NCBI RefSeq assembly: GCF_050947875.1
Contig: NC_134577.1
Coordinates: forward strand, 65,971,639-66,035,638
Length of the DNA stretch: 64,000 bases
From: Dermacentor variabilis
Taxonomy: Eukaryota > Arthropoda > Arachnida > Ixodida > Ixodidae
Reading direction: 5' to 3'
A model generated the notes under the pieces. That model ran no database searches. It was not told where the DNA came from and was given only the letters and a program-made list of their open reading frames with translations. Both the position numbers and the translations under genes were made by a program. Positions 23,601 through 36,009 of the stretch are shown here, one piece after another; the first letter of the stretch is position 1; every line of letters starts with the position of its first letter.

Positions 23601-26600
23601 TGGTTGAATTAAAACGAAATTATTATAGTAATCAATTCTTTTCTAGCTGGTTTGTTTGACTGCCCACAGCAAAGGGACCTGCTTCATTTTATCAAATCAA
23701 AAACGAAACTATGCGTTTTACGTTGTTTACCGCTCCTAAACCGGCCATTTTGAGTCCATGAACTCTACATAGCGTATATGATACGTTGGACATAACAGTG
23801 TTAAACAGAAATGGGTTTCCGACGTTTCTAGCGTAACAGTTTGCAATCATTGAACCTAATGAACCTCATGATTCAGACAATAATAGAGAGCATTCGCGTG
23901 ACGTCACAAAACGTCATATTGCTCATCCCGTTCGCAGGTTTCCACCACGGTGGCTTCCACTATACTGCCAGAGATTTAACGCGTGGCTTTTCATCATGCT
24001 GCCTGTAAAACAATATGGCGGTCTCGCAGTGACGTCACTGCCTAGCCCATACGCAAAGATTTCGTCGTACGGCGAGCTCTACGAATCGTACTCTTATCAC
24101 AGAGGCCCTGCTCTCGGTGTTCGCCACGACCGGCACACTGTGCATCTTGTCTGCATACGAGATCGCCTACTGGAGCAGCAGCGCCTGCAGAGCCCACGTC
24201 ACAGCGTTCATCTGGTTCGGGGTTACCGGTGAGCGTTCGGGGTTACCGGTGGGCGTTCGCGCTCGTGCGCACTACGAAACCCGCGTGTATTCGAAATTTC
24301 GAAAACGAATAGAACGGTCTGTGCTCTTCGATTCACGTTCAGTTCGTGAATTTCCTATTCGAATATGTCGAATATTCGTTCCGTTTCGAACACTTATAAC
24401 GGACAACAGTAGTTGCTGCAGTCCACTGCGGTAGCAAGAATGACTGATGAGAGCCTTCCTATGTAATCTGCTGAATGGTAACGGCGGTTATTGGGCGCGT
24501 GAACCAGTTCCTGAACAAACACGTGGATGATATATCCCTTCTGCACTTGGCGTTCTGTAATTCTCACCGCGTTTGGATCGCTTTAAAACGATGGACGGTT
24601 CTATCGAGTTGCAATGAGGTTCTTCAACAAAAATTACCCTCTACTATGCGCACCTTAATTTCATTAGGGTCAAATATCAAATCAAGGTGTTCCAGGTGCG
24701 GTCACATTTCCTTTGCTTTTCGTTTACACGCTTTCTGTTTACCTGAAATTCCGTCAACGGCATTCGAATGTGTCAAGTAGCGTAATTAAGCCTTCTGTTG
24801 TCAGGCTCCAAGGACACTTAACATCCCAGTTTGCTTAGCAATTGGAAGTATCCATTATTCGATTTCACATTCGAAAGCCGTATTTCGCGCAACCTCTTTT
24901 ATATGCCTTTTACCACACCGTTGGAGCTTTGAAGTCTCAGAAGTGAGTTAGACAGGCGCAAAGGCACTGCATATGTGAAGCTTTAGAGCCATGGTTTTCT
25001 CAATCTCCACATCGCTGCTGAAAAACAAAAATGCGTCTCACAGTTAGCGATGTTTCGCGTTTTCGGGTGCAGTATTGGTAGAAGTGGAAGTGACCTGCTT
25101 AGGAAACCGCCGCATTCAATGACTGATTTAGCGGAATTGTCTGGTTAACTCGATTACTCTCTTTAGGGCACGCATTACGACTGGAAAATTGAATATTAGC
25201 TGTATAGTTACGTTATGTCTGTTTAGCAAAAAAACGTATGAATGGCACCATTTCCGCGATATTTAGCCTTCAGGCATGCTATGAAATATAATGGCGTTCC
25301 ACTGAACGTTTTTCAACAATGCGCTCGTCAAGTAGTTCGGAACGATGTCAACTTCAACGCGGGTACATTCCTTAGCACATTCTTTTTTATTTTGGTGGGG
25401 AGGATATATCCCGATTGCGGTGGGATAGCCTTACGATTTCTGCTAAACAGACATAAGTTCACGGCTGCTCGGCTTGAATTTCCCATTTTCAACACGTGTC
25501 CTCGAGTAAACCATTAAAAAACGTAATTAGTAATTTTTTTCAATTACCGCCTGGGCCTTTGAGTTAGTCCTGAGAGTAAGGTACGCCTCCGCAGGTAGAA
25601 TAGGCTACCTAAACAGATGGAATATTGCTATATGCATCTTGATATGCTCCGTGCGATGTAAAAAAAAAGATATTTGTTGGAAGTCAACAATAGGATAGCC
25701 TTCTGCCACGAGCATGCACCATAGGTATGTCTCATAAGAGAAATTTCTCGCAGCGAAGGGTATGAACAAAAAAAGCTTGCATCTTGGTTCTGGAATCTCC
25801 AGAATATGGAATACACTTTGTAAGGTGTATGCCTTCCCGCCGCTGGCGGCCGCATGCTGAGGGTAGCGGTATGGGAAAACCCTCGTGTATACCGGTGTTC
25901 GGGGTGAAGGTTAAGGGAATTGGGTCAGCCTCCCCCTCCCCCCCCCCCCCGGGCGGCGTAATTCAGACACTAGTGTCGTATTTTTGTATGTAATGACACA
26001 TCATTCAATCGAGTAGTTAAAGGTAGTGTTATTACTTTCAGTCAACAATTATGACGGGTTGCTGACGAAAGCGACAAAGACGGGCAATATTATCGCAAGG
26101 TGGTGCAGACTCCACTGAAGAAAAGCCGAGGCCAGTACAGGACGACGTTTTAGGCATTTTCTGGTCAGCACTCACGATTACGGTATAATTACACATCGAC
26201 TTAGTTCATAGTCATTCATATTAAATTTCTTTTTAAATTAGCAACAACTGACTGACCGCATGAAAGCGCACGAATAAGCTCATCATTGGCTGCAATGATT
26301 ACGAGAAACGTAAAACGATTATTTCGCCACGGATAACCGAACACAGTACGTGGAAATGTACCGTAAAGCATGCTTGTGCCTTCACCGACGGGGCCCTGTG
26401 TATACCAAAGAAGCTCGGCGCTCTTTTTTCCTCGTCGCCATGGCACAAGACACGCAAGAACAAGTATTGCGTGCACTAACGAGCGTACACACTGTGAATG
26501 ATGACGACACCAATTTTTAAATCGAAGGTTCAAGTCTAATTGGATCGGGACGTAAGCACAGGGTGCGTGGCAATCTTGCATGTGCCGTTCGTTGGGCGCG

Positions 26601-29600
26601 CAACGAGCAGTGGCTCAGTGGCTATGGTGTTGGGCTGCTGAGCACGAGGTCGCGGGGTCGAATCCCGGCCACGGCGGCCGCATTTCGATGGGGGTGAAAT
26701 GCGAAAACACCCGTGTAATTAGATTTAGGTGCACGTTAAAGAACCCCAGGTGGTCAAAATTTCCGGAGTCCTCCACTACGGCGTGCCTCATAATCAGAAA
26801 GTGGTTTTGGCACGTAAAACCCCATGATATAATTTTTTTTTTTTGGGGGGGGGGGAGGGGGCTCATTGGAGACTTTTACAGTCAGGTTGCTCTCTTCGAT
26901 TCGGCGAAACTAGCACGTGACTAATGTGACGGGCTGCTTTATTTTCCCTTTTCTTCGTGTTCCTTTTATAGCAATTGTGACCAGTGCTGTGAAATTTCAA
27001 GTAAGGCATGTCGACGACGTCTTGTTATTTGGAACGGGATATGTCAAATAATTGTTGCGGAAACATCGCTACTTCGAGGGAGATTCGTGAACGGCAAAAA
27101 AACTTGTGATCCACATGACTGTAACCAGTTAACAAGGCAATATTAAAAAAAAAGGATGATAACATTGAAGTGTATGGTGCCCTGTATCTACCTTTTCAAA
27201 GTCCACTATTGGAAATGACAGATAAAACTCGAGCCTGCTAGAAGTTAAAGCTTGAATGATATTGTGAACAAACATTAGGAAGAACTCGGAATCAATTTTT
27301 TTCTTTGTAACTTGTTTGGGAAGTAACTAGCTATGCAATGCGGTCCTGTACAAAGGACTGGGGGCCAGCGACCGCATTTTTCTTAAGTTTTGACTTGTCG
27401 GCCGAATGGTCTCGTTTTGTTCTCGCAACTTGCCCGGATGTTCTCGTTTGAGTGCCCGGATAGCGGCTCTGGCTTTTGGCTCAAGGTCACTTGAAGGTCG
27501 CTGACAACGGGAGCTAAGGGCATTTCATGCTTAAAGGGATACTAAAGTGAAAAATGATTTCTTCGGCATCAGTAAATTGCCGTTCCACAACACCAAGAAC
27601 ACTACTGTTACAACGATAAGACTTTTGGTAAGCCAGAAAAAGCGCAAGAACGAAATACGGGTGGCGCCGCCTACTTAAGTTCCCGCACCTGGCGGCTGTG
27701 ACGTCTTGGATTTTGATGGCATCTTCTAGGGCCTACTAATTATATATAGCGGTACAGATTGACTACACTGCGTTCTAAAGCAACCAAGTATTAAACATGG
27801 CAAGTTTCGGGAACCTTTATTCAGCCAACGCGGCCCAAATGCGAAACATACTTTGGAATCCCTGACGTCACGCTGACGTACCGGCGCTGGGGTTTCGGCG
27901 CGAAATTCAAATACTGATACTTGGGCCTTCATTTTCTCATCTAACAATCAAACTATATTTTTTTAAATGACTGCCTGCAGGGACAAAGTGCGAAAAACGC
28001 CCGTGTACGACGAATTCGGCGCACGTTAAAACCACTGGTGGTCAAAACTAACACGGAGTGGCCCCCTCCCCACCCCCTTTCCCCTGCACGACCTGCCTCA
28101 CAATCGCATCGTGGCTTTGGCACGTAAAACCCCCCAGCATGTAACTCTTTTTGTTGTATTCTCCTCGGCTGTACGGCCTGCCCCAAATCGTATCGTGGTT
28201 TTGGCACGTAACCCCCCCCCCCCCCCCGCCCCGCCCCGCATCATCTAACTGTTTTTGTCGTTGTTGCTGTTGACTCCTCCTCGGCAGGTCTGGTGACCTT
28301 CTACACGACCGTGTGGATGTCCAGGACCGGGAGGGACGTCAACTTCCTCTGCACCCCGCTGCCCCAGTGCGCCGTGCCCATGGCGGTCATCAAGGTGGTC
28401 GCCCTGGACTGGTCGCGGCGCGCCTGCCAGCAGCTGTCCATCACGAAGCTCGATAACATCACGGCGCTGGTGGCGTTCTGCCGCAAGACGGCCGACTACG
28501 AGGTCACCTACCGAGAGGACATGTTCGCCGGCCTCCTCAAGACCCACGTGGACATGTGCTGCGCCAGTGCGTGACCCGTACCGATCAATCTTCTTTTCCC
28601 AGCGAACCTTTTTTTTTTTACTAGGAAGTATACACGCACATACCCAGGTGGTCTATACGCATATATACAGGTGGGCCCTTTGTAATGTACACACCCTTTC
28701 AGTGTGCACAAACATAGGCCCTGGACGACTTCTGGCTTTGCTCACCGACGTAGCCCGCTGAATACAGGGAGCAAGAAAAGCACTGGCCGCTATGTCGAGT
28801 AGGAGCAGTGCGTTAAAATCTAAGCCCGCAGATTTTCAGCACTCTTCCTCTGTACATAACGACACTTTTACAAGTCAACATTACTGCAAGTTATACGAAA
28901 AATTTTATGTATTAATATTAAGGCTGAATACGTATGTCTTTCATCTCAAAACCTAAAGATAGACTTTCCGCTCAAAGGAGCAACTTAAAAACACGCTTTG
29001 TGTTCCGGCGCAGCAGACGGATGAGGCCAGTGACCGGAACTTCCTTGGGGCCGCTCTCTCGCTGCTGTTATTGCGCGAGTGAAACCGTCCATACAGCGGC
29101 ATGCGTTGCTAATGCGATTAGCATTCTTAGAGGGTTTTACGTACTTTTGGGGGGAGGTGTGCCTGGGGGAGTGCCGAACTAACCGCACGGGAACCAAGCG
29201 TTTAATAATTAGCAGTTTCGGAAGTTTCTGACGCCTATAGAGTTATTTGGTAAGTAAAAAAAAAATAGAAGAAACAAACTGTCCTTGCGGTAAAGTCTTT
29301 CTGCGAAACCTTTCTCGATGAAATTGAGTTCGGTAAGACCCGATTCGACGAAACGACGTCCGGCGCACAGGTTTTCCTCGAGCCGCTTCCGCGTGACGTA
29401 CTTACCGTGGGGGCCATCTTGTTTCGCAGTGCTGGACACGAATCTCCGGGACACAATCGAGTGGAGCCCGCTGAAGGCGACAAGAGCGGGCGTGGGCTTG
29501 GAGCTGTACTACATGTGGGCGGAGGCAGTCGTACTGTTCGCCTACCTGAGCTGCCGCAACTCGGGTCGATTTTTCCGCTCGGACTCCGTGGGCACGCCGT

Positions 29601-32600
29601 CGCGCGGTTCGGCCGACACCGAGGTCACCAAAGAGCGGTACACGGTAGGTTTTACTCGTACGGAAAAGAACACCGTGGAGTATCTGGCTGCACTACTGGT
29701 TAAGCCTTGCAAAGATTCATTTAGACCGTCGATGAACTTTGTATACATTGATTTTATTCCATTCTATATGTCTTGTGTTCTGCCTATAAAATGATATATA
29801 TGTTGTCTATAGGCAAGGAAATTGTCTATCGATATTGGTCTACTCCCGGACCGCGTGCGGAGAAATATCGTCAAGTTGCTTATTTCATTTAACCGGTTCT
29901 TTGCCTGTAAACAGTCTATTTAAACCGTCTAAACAGTTAAACAGTAAACAGCCTTTAAACAGACGAAGGCCATTACTTTATCTAGTTTCTTAGTGAATTC
30001 CCAGCCTATATAGACTGTCTAAGAAAAAAAGTCGTCTATTCCTTTTCGTCGATTCCAAGTCTATGTATAGTCTACTGAAAAAAACTCATTATTGTCTTAG
30101 TGGATTTGAAGTCTATAACCAGTCTTTTGACAGAAGTAATTAAATTGTTCGTTTTAATCGATTCCCATTCTGCTGCGATTCCAATGCCTGTCCGTAGACA
30201 AGAGTCATCCATTTAATTTCGCCGATCGCCCTTCTATCGACGTTCTGTTAGCGAAAGTCAGCAGGCTATCTATATATTCCCAAAGGTTCTCGGTCTTCGA
30301 GAATGCGGACACAACCGATGTATTCTTCCGTCTCCTGTGACAGCTCTTAACCGAGCAATACGTGCCACCCTGATCATCACTCCCAGACGTTTTTTCTAAG
30401 CGGTAGAAACTCTACAGCAATCGCAATTAGCCGGTATACAGAGGTTGGAAAACGTGAGACATTTCTTTTTATGCTAAATTTGTCTCGAAACGTCCAACCT
30501 GGCATCTTCGACATTATCGCTATGTCGAGACAGAAATCGAAACATTATGTAGTATTGTGTCAATACAGTTAGCTATGGCTGTGTTTCAATGCTTGCCGTA
30601 GAGGGCTAACTAGACTACTAGTAGGAGCGGGCACCCGGAACTATAGAGCTTGGCGTTCGCCTGGCTGTCTGGAGTTCGACCAGCAGCAGAGACAACGCGA
30701 CGTAAAGCATCACAACGCGTTTCATTACATCTTGTGGGGGGGTTCTCAAATCGCGTACATTGACTCAAGCTCCGACCCTTCGAGCTTTCGATAAGCAAGA
30801 TTTTCTTTTTTTGTTTTACAGATTGTGGGTTGTGATGCAAGTTACGACGTAAATAAGCAAGGGGTGCGGTTAGCATCGTTCCTGATGGTAATCATGGTGG
30901 ACGACCACGTGTGATGATGGGATAAGCAGTCGATGAGATATTTGTATGGCGGTAAGCAAGATATGTGGGAACCCCGAAATGGGGGTATAGCATGGGGGAG
31001 TGCTGACAGCAGGAAACTGGCGAAGTTTTCTTTCTTTTTATGGACGTTTTTTTCCTTGTTACGCAGATCACGTTGAAGTTTATCGTAGTCATGGTTTTCA
31101 TTGATACATCGGTAGACCGTGCAGAATTCGGCGAGTAAACCAGCGTTGGGGGCTATGTTATTGGACAAATCATTTATATTAATTAGGAGATATAAGGGAC
31201 CGGGAGCTGTGCCCTGGGGCAGGCGTGAAACAACCGGTGTGTTACGGCACGTCCGCTTGTCAACCCACGCGAACTGTGGCCGAGCGGTAAGAAAATCACT
31301 CAACCCATTTAGGAAGAGGGGTTTAACGTTCAAATGCGAAATTTTGACTGGAAGGCTTCGGTGGAGCAACTTTGTCAAAAGCTTTTTTTTTTTTCAGTCT
31401 AAAAATAGTTCATTCAAGTGGCTCAGAACGTCACCAGTCTAAAGCACCGCAAAGCTGTAGTTACGAAACATAGCCTCCGTGATCGGGCGTTTAGCACGTG
31501 CCTAATGGTCTCGGAGGCCAGGTAGCATAAATAACGTCACCTCCCGCTCCCCCTCCCCACTTCACTCCCGTCGCTCAGTTGCGTGGGCGAAATAAATCGC
31601 CTCAATGGCTGCTCGAAGGACGTTTTTCGATAGCTAATTGTCGTGGTGATATATTGTAGAGGCTCGTGACCAAAGCTGCATGCATGTTGTCATACAGTTT
31701 TAGCGCATTTTGCAAATCAACCTTTATACAGGTATGGTAAATCATCCCAGCATTACCGTCCACGAAAGGAGCTAGCTGTCACAGTACACACCGATGCAGT
31801 CATGGATACGAAGTTGTCACTGCATAGTTCTAACGAGACACACACATACTGTAGAAAACACGTGACGCGTGCGCTAACTGGCAGCTGCGAGTTCTCGCAT
31901 CATTGTGCGCTTCATCGCGCAATCTTCGTGTTACTTTTTTGAACTATGCAGCGTGACATTGCATCCGTGATAAAGAACCAACTGGCGTACGCACCACTTT
32001 TTATTCCATCATAGCAGCCACCGGGGTCTTCAAACCTTCAAACAGGGGAAGGCGCTCTTACATCGAATAGACGACGTGTAGAATACACGAGAAGAGCGTC
32101 GTGATCATCATCATCATCATCATCATTACCCATCTATGTCATGTACACTGCCGGACAAAAAAATATTGCCGACGATTACGCTACTTCCTAATGCGAAATT
32201 TGAGCGCAGCTCTTCAGCTGTTTCAGCTTTTCAGTATATTAAGGCAAAGAATTCGAGCAAGACATGTGCGTACACTTACAGACAACTTTTTATTCTTCAC
32301 ACATGTTCCTTCTTCAAGAAACACTCCGCTCGCCCTTCTTTATTGCTATAAAGGTAGCTTTGTGGTCGAAGAAATAGATGGATGTATGCTCGACTTGCTG
32401 CACCAATGCCTGGTTCGGCGTAGCGTACCTCTGGCTTCTCGCGGTGACGGCGCTGGGCCTCTACTCGGACAGCTCGTTTAGCAGCAGCGGCAGACGAAGG
32501 ACTTCCACCGGCTGCCTCGTTCATGGCTCAGAAAGAATTGGCTGACAATAAACTACCTATATAGGCAGACAGATTATATTATCGTATAAACCTTCTGTGA

Positions 32601-35600
32601 GCCGCGGACAAATCGTCTCGTGCGGAACATTTCGCACCAGCCGCCGCAAACGGAGCGTAGCTTGGCGCAACTGCCTCGTTTATCGGGAGGTCACGGGAGG
32701 CAGCGAGTAGGCGCAAACGAACGTTGCGCGGCGAGGAGATGGCAGTGACTGACTGACGCCGCTGACGCTGCTAGCGAGTCAGCTGAAGGTGGCTCTGCGT
32801 TTCGCCTCGGGAAGTTAGCACCGTGACATCGAGCGGCCGCTTCGGCAACCGGAGAACGCAGCGCACTCTCACGCGGTCGCCGCCAATGAGGAGGGTGGGG
32901 ATGAAGGGGTACACACAGTGGCGAACGATGGCGGCTATGCGTTTGGGCTTGGGCAGCAACACATCATCGAGATCAGCCGCCACCGAGTCAGCGCTCTGAT
33001 TGCCGCCGCACATGGGTGACATTGGAGGAGGAGCGACGAGAGCAAGGCTAGCGCCGTGCGCGAGAGCTGGCGCCAGGAGCGCGCGCAGCTAGCAGCGAGC
33101 AGCGCGCTGGCCCCGGCTACGGATCTGGTTACGGCGAGGGACAACGGCGACGGCGCCGCGAAACGCAGGACCGGGGGCCAAAGAGCTGCGCTCTAAAAAT
33201 GATATTGACTGCACTTCCCTTGTATTGTTGGCCCCCATTCTGTAACTCAATAGAATACCGGTTATCCTTCCCTACGCATTACATGTACCGCCCTACCTCA
33301 TTTCTTGTACTTAATGCGAGTATCGACTACACCGGTTTAGTCTCGATTTCGCACTGCTGTCTTTCTGGGCGACCGTCTTGCTGGAGTGCTGTGAAGCTCA
33401 ACTCTCCTCTTGCGCGCAAAGCAGGGTATTATCGTCCATCCGGCTTTGTTTCTTGGCGGAGAACAGTCTTTTTCTTTTTTTTGAGACCAAAGCGCTGATT
33501 AAGTTTTAAAGCGCTGTTGTGTTACATGTTGTTAGCCCAAGATATACGTAGCGTACCTTCACTTAGAGGGTATCGCTACGATAGCATTGCTTCGCAGAGC
33601 ACGCGCTATCCAGGCCCTTATGCTCGAGGTGAGGTGCTTGTCCTACCGGCATTGAGACATTTGTCCCTTCAGAGAACACATTTTATGGCCGCAGCCCACA
33701 TCATTATCATTGTCATAATACTTGTATACATCTTGCGCATATTGCGGCGACTGCTTTAGGTCTCTCTCTCTATACAGCCACATTAAATTTACTAATATTC
33801 ATTTACCGCGTCTTCGATTGCTTCATATATATACCATGTTTTTACTCTCTTTGGTCATACCTGGCCCTTCCCTCATTATAACCCATATGCATCTTCATCA
33901 TCATCGTCTCAACGATGTGCCTCTCATTTTCTCGTTCCATGACTCCTTTCGTGGTCTTTACACACCGTTCTTTGTGAACAAAAAAAAAAAGGTTTCCGCC
34001 CCGTATGTTAAGCACAGGCTCCGTGACGGTCGGCCCGGTGCGACGATCCCCTCTGCGGGCTTCGCAGGTCCACCGCATTTGCGCTCAGGGCGCGCAGCGC
34101 AACTACGCGCTCGTAGCCCAAGAGGTGCACAAGTGGTACGGCGACGACTACGCGGTGTGCGGCTTCAACCTGGCGCTGCCCCGCGACGAGTGCTTCGGCC
34201 TGCTCGGTGTCTACGGCTGCGGCAAGAGCAGCGTCGCCCAGATGCTGGCCGCCGTGACCGTCATGACCCTCGGCGAGGCGCACATGGGCGACGCGAGGCT
34301 CTCGGACTCGCCGCGAGGGGTGAGTTCGCATTGGCGCGTTTGTCGCGTTTGTCGCGCGCGATTAATTTGGGCTCCGTGCACGCATGACGGCCACCTTGCA
34401 CCGCGGCCACCAGAGGGCTAGCTACGCGACGCTTTCGTCTGTTGCGTGTCGTAATTCCGCAAGCCGTAGTCCTCGGAAAGGAAAAAAATGAATTGAAAAC
34501 GGTAAATTAAATTAAATTAAAATAAATTAAATTGTGGAGTTTCACGTGCCAAAGCCACTTCCTCATTATGAGGCACGCCGTAGTGGAGGACTCCGTAAAT
34601 TTCGACCGCCTGGGGCTCTTTAAAGTGGACCTAAAATCTAAGTACACGGGTGTTTTTCGCATTTCGCCCCCCCATCGAAATGCGGCCGCCGCCCTGGCCG
34701 GGATCAGATCCCGCGACCTCGTGCTCAGCAGCCCAACACCACAGCCACTGAGCAGCCGCGGCGGGTAGACGGTAAATTGGATGCAAAGGGTGAGAAAGAA
34801 TGTCCGCGGAGTATTAGAAAGATGGCACTCAAGAATTCCGGAAATGACATTTTTTTACGGGTATACTGCTAGTTAAAGTTCGAGCTTGCTGACTGAGGGA
34901 AAAGAATACACGTGGCAGAATTGCGCTGTTTGGTGCTTGTTGAAGGGAATCCAACTGCGCTCAAAAGACGGGATGTAATGTGTAGAAGGCGGTGTCGCTT
35001 GTCTCCACCTTACGCGTACACTATCTTCGCGGTGTTCGATGCTCTTTCATTTGGGAGAAAATATTCGCGAATCGCGACTGGGTTGGAAACAGCTGTATGC
35101 CGCGCTTGACTCGGCAAATTCTAGTGAAGCGCCAAGATGTTCACTCAGCCAGAATCCCGCGGAACGTCCGTAGGGCTCTGGCTGAAGGATGAAGCTTTTA
35201 GATATTGGTGAGGAAAAGAAAAGGCAGAGCAGAGATGGAGAGGAGATCGTCACAGGCATTGGTAAGTTGACCAGACGAAGTAGAGACAAGCAAAATGTCA
35301 TGCCCCATTACGATGTTGATTAAACAAACCCACGCCATCGGTTCTTAGTACACCTGCGCAGGTTCAATTCGATGTGCGGTTACCTCGACTATAATAACTG
35401 AAGCGAACGGGACTGGCGTCGCCCAGTCAAGCAGTTCTCGGTGATGGATGCTACACAATGGCACTCCCGGGCACTCTAGCGTACTTGAAGTGCTAAATTA
35501 TCCTTGTCTGGGTGATAGTTATGCACGTGCTACGAGGTGCGGATACTTTCAGATGCGCATGGCAACAGGCACCAAACTCGCAGTCTGGGAGATCGCGGAT

Positions 35601-35962
35601 GCAGATGACCAATGTTGCCCCCTGATCTTCCCCGTTCCCATTGCGCCAATACGCGCTTATCGCGCTTGCATCGTTTATGAACGACCGCATTGTGCGCCTT
35701 ACCACGGCCGAACGTTTTCCTCCATCGGCTCGTCCTGAAGCCTCTGCAGCGCGCTCCATTTTGAAACGGGGCCAGCACTGAGGGGAAGGAGCGCCCGTAC
35801 GTGCGAAATGCACAGAGTTTTCTCGTTGCGCAAGAAAGGGCTTCTCGATTTACCACGCGACATGGATGAAGAGAAGACATCCGAAAAGACGAATATTGAG
35901 ATCTGACTCTGTGATCAATATACTACTGCGCTATCTCTTCTTATTTATCATATCTCATATAT

Positions 35963-36009
<47 letters not shown>

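Larger units (their letters stand above)
24229..28287 (+). other. ABCA intron 7
   Basis: It contains the duplicated donor (to 24254), a SINE (26606-26846), a dispersed element (27531-27955) and SINE tail fragments with poly-C (28006-28228). About 24300-26600 holds AT-rich sequence and a poly-C run near 25937 but nothing else recognisable. Confidence 0.6.
29645..34067 (+). other. ABCA intron 9 (4.4 kb)
   Basis: It holds a GTCTA-rich stretch (29790-30130), a degenerate reverse-transcriptase fragment (30842-31381), an ATC microsatellite (32103-32127), a GC-rich block (32600-33180), an RTE fragment (about 33222-33330) and another transposon tail (about 33640-33935). Confidence 0.6.

Noticed and set aside
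28571..28576. Alternative exon 8 donor GTGACC
   Set aside because: It would leave phase 2 and break the frame with exon 9; the GTGCGT at 28567 fits.
32375..32546. Plus-strand frame containing AWFGVAYLWLLAVTALGLYS, a possible extra transmembrane exon in ABCA intron 9
   Set aside because: No acceptor or donor in a usable place was found, and exons 9 and 10 already join in phase with family-like sequence across the junction.
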